From: Dugong dugon | Taxonomy: Eukaryota; Chordata; Mammalia; Sirenia; Dugongidae | DNA length: 64,000 nt | Assembly (NCBI GenBank): GCA_030035585.1 | Contig: CM057462.1 | Location: 141,758,734-141,822,733, forward strand | Reading direction: 5' to 3' | Part shown: positions 1-10,850 of the stretch, piece by piece | How positions within the stretch are numbered: the stretch's first letter is position 1 | Layout of the letters: the number at the start of each line of letters is the position of its first letter | Made by a program: the position numbers and the translations under genes | The notes under the pieces: model-generated | Database searches by the model: none | Told to the model about the DNA's origin: nothing | What the model saw: only the letters and a program-made list of their open reading frames with translations

Positions 1-3000
1 CTTTTGTGATTGACTTATTTCACTCAGCATGATGTCCTCCAGTTTCATCCATGTTATGAGATGGTTCACCGATTCATTGTTCTTTCTCGTTGCATAGTAC
101 TCCATTGTGTGTATGTACCATAGTTTGTGTATCCATTCGTCTGTTGATGGACATCGAGGTTGTTTCCATCGTTTTGCTATTGTGAATAATGCTGCCATGA
201 ACATAGGTGTGCATATGTCTATTCGAGTGATGACTCTTATTTCTCTAGGATATATTCCTAGGAGTGGGATTGCTGGATCGAATGGTACATCTATTTCTAG
301 CTTTCTGAGGAAACGCCATATCATTTTCCAAAATGGCTGTATCATTTTGCATTCCCACCAGCAGTGTATAAGAGTTCCCGTCTCCCCGCAGCCCCTCCAA
401 CATTTGTTATTTCCAGTGTTTTTGATTCGTGCCAGTAATGCCGGGGTGAGATGGTATCTCATTGTGGTTTTAATTTGCATTTCTCTAATGGCTAGTGATC
501 GCGAGCATTTCCTCATGTGTCTGTTGGCCATTTGAATGTCTTCCTTGGTGAAGTGTCTGTTCATTTCCTTTGCCCATTTTTTGATAGGATTGGTTGTCTT
601 TTTGTTGTAGAGGTGTTGGATTTTCTTGTAGATTATGGAGATTAGACCTTTGTCTGACTTGTACTGTCCAAAAATTTTTTCCCAGTCTGTAGGTTCTCTT
701 TTAACTCTTTTGGTGAAATCTTTTGAAGAGCATAGATGTTTGATTTTTAGAAGATCCCAATTATCTAGTTTATCTGTTGGGTTTTTTGTGTTGATGTTTA
801 TGGTTTGTATCCTGTTAATGCCATGTATTAAGGTCTGAAGTGTTGGTCCTATTTTTTCTTCTATGAATTTTATAGTTTGAGGCTTTATATTCAGGTCTTT
901 GATCCATTTTGAAGTAGTTTTTGTATATGGTGTGAGGTATGGGTCCTGTTTCATTTTTCTACAAATGGATATCCAGTTTTGCCAGCACCATTTGTTAAAA
1001 AGACTGTCTTTTCCCCATTTGATGTATTTTGGGCCCTTGTCAAAAATCAGGTGACCATAGGTGGATGGATTTACATCTGAGTTCTCAATTCTGTTCCATT
1101 GGTCAATGTCTCTGTTGTTGTACCAGTACCAGGCTGTTTTGAGTACTGTAGCTGTATAGTAGGTTCTCAAGTCAGGTAGTGTGAGTCCTCCAACTTTATT
1201 CTTCTTCTTCAGTAGTGCTTTACTTATTCGGGGTTTCTTCCCTTTCCATATAAAGTTAATAATTAGTTTTTCCATCTCTTTGAAGAATGTTGTTGGTATT
1301 TGGATCGGAATTGCATTGTATTTGTAAATTGCTTTAGGTAGAATTGCCATTTTCACAATGTTGAGTCTGCCTATCCATGAGCATGGTATGTTTTTCCATT
1401 TATGTAGATCCCTTTGGGTTTCATGCAGCAGTGTTTTGTAGTTTTCTTTGTATAGGTCTTTTATATTCCTGGTCAGATTTATTCCCAAGTATTTTATCTT
1501 TTTAGGGGCTATTGAAAATGGTATTGATTTCCTGATCTCCTTTTCATCGTTCTCTTTACTGGTGTATAGGAATCCAACTGATTTTTGAATGTTTATCTTG
1601 TATCCTGCTACTCTGCTGAATCTTTCTATTAGTTCCAGTAAATTTCTCGTGGAGTCTTTAGGGTTTTCTATGTATAGTATCATATCATCTGCAAACAGGG
1701 AGAGTTTAACTTCTTCATTACCAATTTGGATGCCCTTTATTTCTTTCTCTTGCCTTACTGCTCTAGCGAGAACTTCCAGCACAATGTTAAATAGGAGTGG
1801 TGATAAAGGGCATCCTTGTCTTGTTCCTGTTTTCAGGGGGAATGTTTTCAGCCTTTCTCCATTAAGAATGATGTTGGCTGTTGGTTTTGCATAGATGCCC
1901 TTTATGATGTTGAGAAATTTCCCTTCTATACCTATTTTATTGAGAGCTTTTATCAGGAATGGGTGTTGGACTTTGTCAAATGCCTTTTCTGCATCAATTG
2001 AGATAATCATGTGATTTTTTTCTTTCCTTTTATTTATGTGGTGGATTACGTTGATGGATTTTCTAATGTTAAACCATCCTTGCATACCTGGTATGAATCC
2101 TACTTGGTCGTGGTGTATTATTTTTTTGATATGATACTGAATTCTATTGGCTAAAATTTTGTTCAGAATTTTTGCATCTATATTCATGAGAGATATTGGT
2201 CTGTAATTTTCTTTTTTTGTGATGTCTTTGCCTGGTTTTGGTATCAGCGTTATGCTGGCTTCATAGAATGAATTTGGAAGTGTTGCTTCCTCTTCTATGC
2301 TCTGAAATAATTTGAGTAGAACTGGTACGAGCTCTTCTGTAAATGTTTTGTAGAATTCTCCAGTGAAGCCATATGGGCCAGGGCTTTTTTTGGTTGGGAG
2401 TTTTTTTATTACCTTTTCAATCTCTTCTCTTGTTATGGGTCTGTTCAGATTTTCAATATCACTTTGTTGTAGTTTGGGTAGGCCGTATGTTTCTAGAAAT
2501 TTATCCATTTCCTCTAGGTTTTCAAATTTGTTGGAATATAGTTTTTCATAATATTCTGTTATAATCCTTTTTATTTCAGTTGGGTCTGTTGTAATGTCCC
2601 CCATTTCATTTCTTATTTGGGTTATTTGTGCCCTCTGCTGTTTTTCTTTTGTCAGTCTGGCCAGTGGTTTGTCGATTTTGTTGATTCTTTCAAAGAACCA
2701 ACTTTTGGTTTTGTTGATTCTTTCTATTGTTTTTCTGTTCTCTATTTCATTGATTTCTGCTCTGATCTTTACTATTTCCTTTCTTCCGGTGGTTGTAGGC
2801 TTTTTTTGTTGTTCTCTTTCTATTTGTTTGAGTTCTGTAGTTAATGTTTTGATTTTGTCCCTTTCTTCTTTTTTGATATGTGCATCTATTGCTATAAATT
2901 GTCCTCTGAGGACTGCCTTTGCTGTGTCCCATAGGTTTTGGTATGATGTGTTTTCATTTTCATTTGATTCTAGGAATTATTTAATTCCATCTCTGATTTC

Positions 3001-3179
3001 TTCTATTACCCATTGATGTGTAAGCAGATTATTATTCAGTTTCCATGTGTTTGATTTTTTTTCCTTGCTCTTTGTAGTGTTAATTTCTACCTTGATGGCA
3101 TTGTGGTCAGAGAAGATACTGTGAATTATCTCAGCATTTTGGATCTTGTTGAGGATTGCTCTGTGGCCTAAGATGTGGT
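1..3179 (-). pseudogene. L1-A ORF2, reverse transcriptase and C-terminal part, frame-broken
   Basis: Continuation of the L1-A ORF2 after the frameshift near 3190. The reverse-transcriptase active-site motif FADDM is encoded at 1681-1695 (minus). Sequence typical of the ORF2 C-terminal region is recognisable between about 540 and 60. No long open frame spans this part, so the full ORF2 protein cannot be made from the sequence as given. The C-terminal end and 3' UTR are missing beyond the left edge. Confidence 0.8.
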
Positions 3180-3791
3180 CTATTCTGGAGAAGTTCCATG
3201 TGCATTGGAAAAGAATGTGTACTTTGCAGCTGTTGGATGGAGTGTTCTATATATGTCTATGAGGTCCAGTTGGCTGATTGTGTCCTTTAGGTCTTCTGTA
3301 TCTTTGCTAAGTTTCTTTTTAGTTGTTCTGTCCTTTACTGAGAGTGGTGTGTTGAAGTCTCCTACTATTATTGTGGAACTGTCAATTTCTCTTTTCAGTG
3401 CTGTTAGAGTTTTTTTTATGTATTTTGGAGCCCTGTCATTGGGTGCATAGATATTTATTATGGTTATGTCTTCATGACGGATCATCCCCTTAATCATTAT
3501 ATAGTGTCCTTCTTTGTCTTTTATGGTAGATTTTGTTTTAAAGTCTATTTTATCTGAGATTAGAATTGCCACTCCTGCTCTTTTTTGATAGTTGTTAGCT
3601 TGATATATTTTTTTCCAACCTTTGATTTTTAATAAATTCACATCTTTGTTTCTAAGATGTGTCTCTTGTAGACAGCAAATAGATGGATCCTGTTTTCTTA
3701 TCCATTCTTCCACTCTCCGTCGCTTTATGGGTGCATTGAGTCCATTTACGTTCAGTGTAATTATTGATAGATGTGAGTTTGTTGCTGTCAT
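3180..3791 (-). pseudogene. L1-A ORF2 N-terminal endonuclease domain, truncated by frameshift
   Basis: A 203-codon open stretch starting with MTATNSHLS and carrying APE-type endonuclease motifs: NVNGLN near the start, CLQETH (catalytic Glu), YAPND, and GDFNTPLS (catalytic Asp and Asn). It stops after HGTSPE. Related copies in this window, such as 20890-21585, read HGTFSRIDHI here, so a small deletion has shifted the frame just before the last endonuclease motifs. The start ATG overlaps the stop of the small spacer frame upstream. Confidence 0.85.
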
Positions 3792-3979
3792 TTTGTAGTG
3801 CTTTTTTTTGTGATGCTGAAGTTTTCTTTGTTCTTCTTACTCTCTTGTGCTGAGTTCCTTTTGTTTGTGGATTTTGTGTTCATTTCTTTTGTTTTTGTAG
3901 GTTTTGTTTTTGTTGAGACTTTATGTTTTTCGTCTTTATTTTCATGAGTTGGTTTGTTAACTTTTTTTGTGGTTACCAT
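3788..3979 (-). CDS. Lysine-rich 63-codon spacer ORF between L1 ORF1 and ORF2 (hypothetical)
   Basis: Open frame of 63 codons in the gap between ORF1 and ORF2 of L1-A. It is very rich in Lys, Thr and Asn, with pieces such as EKHKVSTKTKPTKTKEM. Its stop codon overlaps the ORF2 start (ATGA at 3788-3791). Similar frames occur at the same place in L1-B2 (21952-22155) and L1-C (46654-47067). I recognise no domain. It could be a real small protein, a way to bring ribosomes to the ORF2 start, or a by-product of A-rich base composition. Confidence 0.35.
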   Translation of the reverse strand: MVTTKKVNKPTHENKDEKHKVSTKTKPTKTKEMNTKSTNKRNSAQESKKNKENFSITKKSTTK

Positions 3980-4222
3980 GAATTTTACCCTTATCTTTAT
4001 AATTTTGAAGCAGTCTACCGTTACTTGGTATCGCCTTGCCTTCTTCTCCTTTAGAAGGTTCTATACCTATGCCGTTTGTTCCCTCATTCATTGTTTTGAT
4101 GTTGTTGTCATCCTTTGATTGATTTCTCTGATTCCCTGTTGTATATCTTTTGTTTTTGGAAAGTCGTCTGTAGTTCAGTTCCTAGAATGGTATCTGGTTC
4201 AAGTTAACCTGCATCCTAGGTC

Positions 4223-5272
4223 CTAGGTCCTGCCTGAGGGCTTAAGCTGTTTGTCCTCAGATCGAAGAACTCCCTTTAATAATTCTTGTAAGTTTGGTTT
4301 GACTTTTGCATATTCCTTTAGTTTCTGTTTATCTGGAAATGACCTAATTTCACCATCAAATCTGAATGAGAGTTTTGCAGGATATATTATTCTTGGCTGA
4401 CAATTTTTTTCTTTCAAGATTTTATATATGTCATCCCATTGCCTTCTTGCCTGCATGGTTTCTGCTGAATAATCTGAGCTTAGTCTTATTGTTTCTCCTC
4501 TGTATGTGACTTCTTGTTTTTCCCGAGCTGCTCTCAGGATTCTTTGTTTGTCTTTAGTTTTAGCGAGTGTGAATATGATATGTCTTGGTGATTTTCTTTT
4601 GGGGTCTATTCTATATGGGGTTCGTTGAGCTTCTTGGATGACCAGCTTTTCATCTTTCATGATATTGGGAAAGTTTTCTGTCAGCAGTTCCTCAATGATC
4701 CTCTCTGTGTTTTCTGTTTTCTTCCCCTGTTCTGGTATGCCAATCACTCGTAAGTTTTTGCTTTTAATTGTGTCCCACATAACTCTCAGGGTCTCTTCAT
4801 TTTTCTTTGTTCTTTTTTCTGAGTTTTCCTGAAACAGAGTTGTATCCAAGTGTTTGTCTTCAGTTCCACTGATCCTGTCTTCCAAGGTTTCAAATCTACT
4901 TCTCAGCCCTTCTATGACACCGTCCATTTCTGAAATCTTGTTGTTTATCTTTTGGATTTCTAATTGTTGTTTTTGTATAATTTCGAGTTGTGAATTTATT
5001 TTGGCATTTTGTTCTTGCATCATCTTCCTGAATTCTTCCAATTTTTTGTCTGTATTTTCCATAAATTTGTCTATTTTTTCCTCATGTTTGTCAGCTTTTT
5101 GCCTCAGTTCTTGGAAAATTCCGAGTATTAGTGATTTGAGTTCCGTATCAGGTACTTCTAGTGCATTTTCTTCCACAGGAGAGTTATCTGGTGTTTTAAT
5201 TTGGACGCCTATTGGAGCCATCTTGTCTTGTTTTTGTAAATGTTTTGATATTGTTTGCTGTTTTCGGGGCAT
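4223..5272 (-). CDS. L1 ORF1 protein (ORF1p), intact
   Basis: An intact 349-codon frame. ORF1p is the L1 RNA-binding chaperone that forms trimers on its own mRNA in the cytoplasm. Residues about 50-160 form a long heptad-rich coiled coil (EEKIDKF, KKLEEFRKM, IQKQQLEIQKINNKI). An RRM-like domain follows from about 170 (NLRVIGIPEQ, then IIEELLTENF), and then a C-terminal domain (RIIYPAKLSFRFDGEIRSF, near 305-325). Length is close to the 338 residues of human ORF1p. It is the only L1 ORF1 in the window that is fully open, which suggests recent insertion. Confidence 0.92.
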   Translation of the reverse strand: MPRKQQTISKHLQKQDKMAPIGVQIKTPDNSPVEENALEVPDTELKSLILGIFQELRQKADKHEEKIDKFMENTDKKLEEFRKMMQEQNAKINSQLEIIQKQQLEIQKINNKISEMDGVIEGLRSRFETLEDRISGTEDKHLDTTLFQENSEKRTKKNEETLRVMWDTIKSKNLRVIGIPEQGKKTENTERIIEELLTENFPNIMKDEKLVIQEAQRTPYRIDPKRKSPRHIIFTLAKTKDKQRILRAAREKQEVTYRGETIRLSSDYSAETMQARRQWDDIYKILKEKNCQPRIIYPAKLSFRFDGEIRSFPDKQKLKEYAKVKPNLQELLKGVLRSEDKQLKPSGRT

Positions 5273-5329
5273 TCAGTAGATATTTCTCTCGTTTATTGAT
5301 TGTAGATTTTTTTTTTTTTTTTTTCGTTC

Positions 5330-6975
5330 TTGTGGTACAGCTGGGCAGATCTAGTTGAGGAGGAGCCACTGGGATGGGTTGCTTGTGGCACTCCCCGCAG
5401 CCACCAGGACGGTCGGTAGTCAGTGCTGGGCAGGTTCCAATAGGGCGTGCCTGCACCGCTTGGTGATGTGATGTCTAGTGCACGGTGCAGGTAGGTAGGG
5501 TGCAGCGGGAAGATGGTTATGTGTGAAGCTAAGCTGGATATGGGAGAGAGGAGAGAGGAGGAGGAGCAAAAAGCGTACAAACATAAAAGAATGCTAGAGG
5601 AGTTTGTCGTTGGAATGTACAGATGAGAGACTATGAGATGGAGGAAACCAGAAGGGGGAAGAGAAAGAAAAGGAAAGAATGACCAAATGAAAATCAGAAA
5701 AGTTAAAAAACTGCAAAGTTCCCAGGGATCGCACCGATGCAGCTATGAGGTCTGGGGGAGTCGGTCTCAATTTTCACAGCTCAGCCTGGCCAGAAGGTAC
5801 AGAGGCATACATCGCCTGGTATTCAGGGATCAGAAAGAGAAGGAAGAGATAGAGGGACAAGAAATTAAGCAATGAAGAAAGACAAAAGAGAAAAAGAGGT
5901 AAAATATGACAAAACTAATCAAAAAAGGAAGAAAAATAAAATTGAGAAGAAAAAAAAAAAAAAAAGGGCAACACCAGCAGTCAGTGCCTACAAATGGGAC
6001 CCAGAGAGCCCCCACTCAGGGGCGCGAATTCCAAGTAGCCGATAGTCTCGGGGTTAAGTGACCGTGGCCACGGGAAGCAGAGGGGCCAACGAACAAAGGC
6101 CCCAGGATCCCACCCGCGCGGGAGCCCAGACCTGGAAACAGCCACACGCCCGAACGCAGCCCTACAGCCCCGCAGGAGAGAGCAGAGACGGCCCTCGGAA
6201 CCAGGCACCCAGGCAAAAGGAGGGGGAGGCGGCAGAAAAAGGTCCGCTAGGTGCCAGCAAACGGCTCCCAGAAAGCCCCCAGCCCGGGCGCGCAGAACCC
6301 AAGCACCGGCGCCCCCCCGCCCAGGGACCCCGGCCACGGAAAGCAGAGGGGCGAACGAACAAAGGCCCCGGGATCCCACCCACGCAGGAGCCCAGACCCA
6401 GAAACAGCCACACGCCCGCACGCAGCCCTACAGCCCCGCAGGAGAGAGCAGAGACGGCACTCGGAACCAGGCACCCAGGCAAAAGGAGGGGGAGGCGGCA
6501 GAGAAAGGTTCGCTAGCTGCCAGCAAACGGCTCCCAGAAAGCCGCCAGCCCAGGCGCGCGGAATCCAAGCACCAGCACCCCCCAGCCCAGAGACCCTGGC
6601 CACGGAAAGCAGGGGATCCCCAGCTGAGGCGGAGAGGGGTGGGTGGTGGGAGAGCGCGCACCGCAGTTTACCGGTCATTCTGTCTCCGACCAGATGCTCT
6701 GCAAGGCTGCTCTCCCGTTTGCTGGTCTCCGATAGGAATCCAAGATGGTGGATCCGCGCTGCGTTAGCTGGTAAGGAATCTCTGCCTGAGTCTCTCCTCG
6801 CTCTCCGTTCTCTTTTAGTATTCTCACTCCGTTTGGTGTTTGGCTGAGTTCTTTATCTCTTCATTTGGTGTTCTAGGGTTTCAGGATTGTTGATTCTCTG
6901 TTAGGCTTAGTTTTTCGGATCTTTGCTGTGGAGGGACGGCGTGGTGTTTCTGCCTAGAGCGCCATCTTGCCCCTC
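5330..6975 (-). promoter_or_regulatory. L1-A 5' UTR and internal promoter region
   Basis: The region between the L1 5' end and ORF1, read on the minus strand. It is strongly GC-rich from about 6000 to 6800, unlike the AT-rich surroundings, and includes tandem monomers (separate entry). A-rich tracts at 5300-5325 and 5950-5965 flank it. L1 5' UTRs act as internal RNA polymerase II promoters; activity here is inferred from position only. Open frames inside it on both strands look like products of GC richness. Confidence 0.7.
5975..6612 (-). repeat. Tandem 266-bp monomers in the L1-A 5' UTR
   Basis: Two complete near-identical units, 6081-6346 and 6347-6612, each ending in the same 'cacgg(a)aagcag' phrase. 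A third partial unit ends at 6080 with the related 'cacgggaagcag'. The phrase recurs at exactly 266-bp spacing (ends at 6080, 6346, 6612). Comparison by eye suggests roughly 90% identity between the two full units. The arrangement resembles the monomer arrays of mouse L1 promoters. Confidence 0.85.
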
Positions 6976-7789
6976 TTTCAACACTTTTTTTTTTTTTAAT
7001 TAAAAGAACAGTTCAGGATTTAATGGATGAAGCAATGATAAGTATATTTCAAAACCAGCATGTGATCTTCCAGAAGTCCTAAGGAGGTTAAAAAAAAAAA
7101 AAAGAAAAGTTGGAAACAAACCTTTGCCAGTTTCTTCTCATCTTTCATGTCTTTTCCTCTGGGGGTTGTGAAACACTTCTAAAAAGCGGAAAATATTATT
7201 AGAAGCTGGGAAGTGGAATGGAAAGACAGAATGTCCAAGCAGTAATAGAGTGAGAGTGGGAAGAGAGCATGAGTTTAAAGTTGTTTTAATAGAACCAGCA
7301 TTAAAATAACAATATAGCAATAACAACAACATTATAGAAACCAAATATATTAAGCTTTTACTGTGTCCATGCACTGAGATAACAGCTTTATTTGCATTAT
7401 TTCATTTAATCAAGATAACAACTCTGTGAGATAAATATTACTTTTCTACTTCATGGGTAAATAAATAAATTTTAGAGAAGTAACTTTATTTGCCAGAGTC
7501 ATAAAAACTGATAAATGGCAAGGTCAGGATTTAAACTATGGTTTGTCTAACTCCTAAGGTCATGTTCTTAGCCACCACATTTTAATATTGGAGACAAGTA
7601 TCAAGTTTCAATGATGTCCCTCCTAGCTCTCAAATTTTAACCACCATTAGACCTTTATTATCCATTCTTGAGGGTGCAAACCCGTCTATTTCTCTATTCC
7701 CTTTCTAATATTCATTCACATCCAGTTAGTTTTTCATTGTCCTTGCAAATTTTCCTTTAGATTTGTTTTTGGAAACCTTTCTATGGTAA
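6976..7789. other. Intergenic, no gene recognised
   Basis: AT-rich sequence with a T run near 6988-7000 and an A run near 7090-7102. I see no exon, RNA gene or recognisable repeat beyond these homopolymers. Confidence 0.5.
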
Positions 7790-7990
7790 GGAGCCCTGAC
7801 AGCGCAGTGGTTAAGTGCTCAGCTGCAAACCAAAGTGTCGGTGGTTGGAACCCACTAGCTGCTCCATGGAAGGAAGATGTAGCAGTCATCTTCCATAAAC
7901 ATTCACAGCCTTGGAAACCCTGTGGGGCAATTCTACTCTGTCCTGTAGGGTCGCTGTTAGTCAGAATCGACTGGACAGCAGTGGTCCTCC
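7790..7990 (+). mobile_element. AfroSINE, long form
   Basis: Begins GGAGCCCTGACAGCGCAGTGG with a tRNA-derived box A/B-like head ('gtggttaagtgctcagctgc', 'ggttggaaccc'). It contains the body phrase 'ggaaaccctgtggggcaattctac' and ends in the family tail 'gtcagaatcgactggacagc'. It carries an extra segment of about 35 bp around 7875-7910 that the shorter copies at 9830 and 27525 lack. Confidence 0.92.
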
Positions 7991-8591
7991 CCACCATGGT
8001 AACAAAACTCTTCTCCCTGCTTGAAGACACCTCCTTTGTCAGCTCCCGCTAACTGCCCCATCACACCATTTATGTATGCTGATTGGCTCTACTCAAAGTT
8101 GTGACTTCATATTCAACATTTGACTTGGTACTTTTTCAGTTCTCAAGGAACCAGCTTTCCAGGCCTGATAATTCAGCCAGTGTACATAGGTCTCTATATA
8201 CTAGTTGTATGAATGGCATCTGTTCTGACTGGTTAGTGTCCATACTAAATACGTTGTTATTTTGTGTGCCATTTCTGAAACTATCACTGTTTATTGGAAA
8301 CTTCCAAATCACTCTACTTCTTCCTTAATAACTGTTGTGTTTTTATTGCTTTTATACTTCCGTTTGGGTTTAAAAGTTGTGCCTCAAACTCTGTATGTCT
8401 CCATGTTAGTTTCCCTAAACCAAGTCTACTTCTAGATTGTATCATTAGTGATAATAGCATTGTCATTCTTCACTCACCCAAACATTAAATTGCAGAGTCC
8501 CCTTAAGATAATGATCATATCCTTCCTTTTATTATTGTTATTTGTATTTGTGTGTGGATGTGCCCCTTTTGTGACTTAACAATCTCTACAA
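7991..8591. other. Intergenic, no gene recognised
   Basis: AT-rich, without recognisable exon or repeat. The short open frames here have no features of a protein family. Confidence 0.4.
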
Positions 8592-8908
8592 CAGTGCTGT
8601 TCAGTAGAAATATAATGCAGACCACATATGCAATTTTAACTTGTTTATTAGGTACATTAAAAGAAGTAAAAAGAAACAGGAAATTAATGTTAATAATAAA
8701 TTTTATTTAGTCTAACATACCCCCAAAATATTATCATCTCAACATGTAATCCATATAAAAACTATTAATGAGTTTTTATATTTTTTATACTAAATCTTAG
8801 AAATCTGGAGTGTATTCTACTATTATAGTACATCTTGGTTCTAACTAGCCATGTTTCAAGTGCTCAGTAGTGAAACGTTGCTAGTGACTACCATATTGGA
8901 CATTACAG
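8592..8908. mobile_element. Short non-autonomous hAT-like DNA transposon
   Basis: About 317 bp, starting CAGTGCTGTTCAGTAGAAAT and ending in an imperfect inverted copy ('atattggacattacag'). Flanking 8-mers ctctacaa (8584-8591) and ttctagaa (8909-8916) agree at 6 of 8 positions, fitting a decayed 8-bp hAT target duplication. It has no coding capacity. I do not assign a family name. Confidence 0.65.
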
Positions 8909-9184
8909 TTCTAGAACTCTATCAGAAACATTAGTGTAATATAGAGAATATCGATACATAGTCACACTTATTATCGAATTCTAGCTTTTCACTTACCTTA
9001 AGAGTTTGAACAATTTACTCAATTTATTCAAACTCTCTGGGCCTTAATTCCTTCATGTGCACAAAGTTTTTGCAAGGACTAGAGTGGAGTGTATTACACA
9101 TTTTTTGACAGAGTGTACATTGATTAAAAAAATCAATGGAACATAACCCTTGTTATGTCAATGTCTTGCACAATAACTGACATT

Positions 9185-9320
9185 TAGAGCTTGTATGTCG
9201 CAACCATTTATTGAGAACATACGCCATTTTGCCAGTCGTTTTGCTAGATGCTGAGAATATTGCACCTGAAGTCTACCTTCAAGGAGCTTGATCCAGAAGA
9301 ATGGACCTTGTAAATACTTA
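9185..9320. mobile_element. Possible L2 LINE fragment
   Basis: The phrase 'ttattgagaacatacgcc' with 'tgctagatgctgag' and 'cttcaaggagcttg' resembles the widespread mammalian L2 3' end. It is short and diverged. Confidence 0.45.
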
Positions 9321-9420
9321 ATTACTTACAATGTAAATCAAATATAGTTTGATAATGTGAAATATGTTAAAAAGTTGCCATACAGAAGAGGAATTATTAA
9401 CTAGACTTAGGTAAACTAAA

Positions 9421-9582
9421 CCAAGCCAAACCAAACCCATTGCATCGAGTCAATTCCAACTCATAGTGACCCTATAGGACAGAGTAGAACTACCCCACAG
9501 GGTTTCCAAGGAGTGCCTGGTGGATTAGAATTGCCAACATTTGGTTAGCAGCTAAACTCTTAACACTACGCCACCTGTGTTC
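9421..9582 (-). mobile_element. AfroSINE, antisense
   Basis: Reverse complement of the AfroSINE: tail 'gagtcaattccaactcatag', body 'ctataggacagagtagaac', and a head with 'ggttagcagctaaactcttaac' near 9543-9562. Confidence 0.9.
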
Positions 9583-9829
9583 TCAGGGTAAACTTCACAG
9601 AGATGTTGCTTCAGCTGCATCTAGGAGTAGACATAGTTCCCAGGTACACAGGGATGGTGGAAAGGGATCACAGAAAGAAGAAAAGCACTTGGAAAATCAT
9701 AGAGGCATGAAATTGCTTGTAAAGTACAGGGAACTTTTTTGTTTTGCAATGAACAGGACACCTGATGTTACCTGGTTGGGGGGTAGAAAGGTCCCAAAGG
9801 TGCCAAAGGAGGGCATTAAGATTGGTAGA

Positions 9830-10003
9830 GGAATAATGGCGCTGTGGTTAAGAGCAACAGTGAGCTACAGCTGCTAGCCAAAAGGTCATCAGTTCGAATC
9901 TACCAGCTGCTCCTTGGAAACCCTGTGGAGCAGTTCTACTCTGTCCTATAGGGTCACTGTGAGTCAGAATTGACTCGATGGCAACAGGTTTGGTTTTCTG
10001 GTT
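9830..10003 (+). mobile_element. AfroSINE
   Basis: Sense copy with head 'gctgtggttaagagc', 'gttcgaatctaccagctgct', body 'ctctgtcctatagggtcac' and tail 'gactcgatggcaacaggttt'. Confidence 0.92.
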
Positions 10004-10289
10004 TTTATAGCACTCTTGATACCCCTTCCTAAAGCTAGTACTTCCTCACTTTTCCTCATTTTAAAAAATAGTACCATTACCAAAAATCCATCTTTAATTT
10101 CTCTCTTTTCCTCATTCCTCAGCTTTAATCTCTCCATAAACCCATTGCCTTTCTTCATCTGAAACTTATCACATCCGAGGTCTGTGCCCCACTCCAAGCC
10201 ACTCAACCTCTTTCCTGGACTACTGAAAAAGTCTTTTAACTTATCTCCCTGCCTCCACTCTTGCCCTCCTATAATCCTATTTCTTCATA

Positions 10290-10850
10290 GCAGCAAGAAT
10301 GACTTCCTTTTAAAATATATCAGAGTATGTCATCTCCTGTTCTTACAGCCTCAATGACTCTCTTTTTCATCATGTTCTACAAGGCCTTACATGGACTGGC
10401 CTACCTCTCTGGCCTTATTCATCTCATTTCACCTCCTCTTCTGATGCATACTTTAGTCAAATTGGCTCTGTGTGTGTGTGTGTGTGTTCCTACCTTGGAC
10501 TTTAACTTCTGCCATTTCTTCCATCTAGATTGCTTTCTCTGATCTTTGAGTGAGGGGCTTTTTCTAACCCTTCAAATCACTGCTGAAAATCACTCACTCA
10601 GAGATGCCTTCCCTGACTATCCTATCTAAAATACACTGACCACAGGGTCACTCTTTATTTCATTACCCTATTATTTCATACTAGTTCTTACTGCTATCTC
10701 AAATTATTTTATCATTACTGTTATTATTATTATTCACTCATGTAATAAATAATAAATAATATAAGCCTTCCTTTTTGTATCCTGAGTATCATCCACAGTG
10801 CTTGGCAAAAAGTTGACAGTGCTTGTTGAATGGATGGATTACATTTTTCC
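10290..10850. mobile_element. L2 LINE fragment with a (TG)n tract
   Basis: Contains the recurrent L2 phrases 'cttacatggactggcc' and 'gagatgccttccctgact'. A short TG microsatellite lies at about 10471-10487. Diverged and without coding capacity. Confidence 0.6.

Larger units (their letters stand above)
1..6975 (-). mobile_element. L1 LINE (L1-A), nearly full length, 3' end cut by window edge
   Basis: Antisense L1. Read on the minus strand it runs 5' UTR (about 6975 to 5330), ORF1 (5272-4223), a spacer of about 430 bp, then ORF2 from 3791 to beyond base 1. The 5' terminus carries the 'aagatggcgc' type start common to the L1 5' ends in this window. ORF1 is open over its whole length and the RT motif FADDM is intact at 1681-1695, but ORF2 is frameshifted near 3190. 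The element is therefore young-looking but not autonomous as read. The 3' UTR and target-site duplication lie outside the window. Confidence 0.93.

Noticed and set aside
4638..5279. Plus-strand frames of 64 and 141 codons opposite L1 ORF1
   Set aside because: They are antisense shadows of the intact ORF1; their Ser/Phe/Leu-rich composition is the complement of the Lys/Glu-rich coiled coil.
5981..6847. Several long frames on both strands (up to 198 codons) near 6000-6850
   Set aside because: They lie in the GC-rich monomer 5' UTR of L1-A, where few stops are expected. The frames repeat with the monomers and match no protein family.
10466..10490. TG run considered as a regulatory Z-DNA tract
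   Set aside because: Short microsatellite inside an old L2 fragment, with no supporting context.
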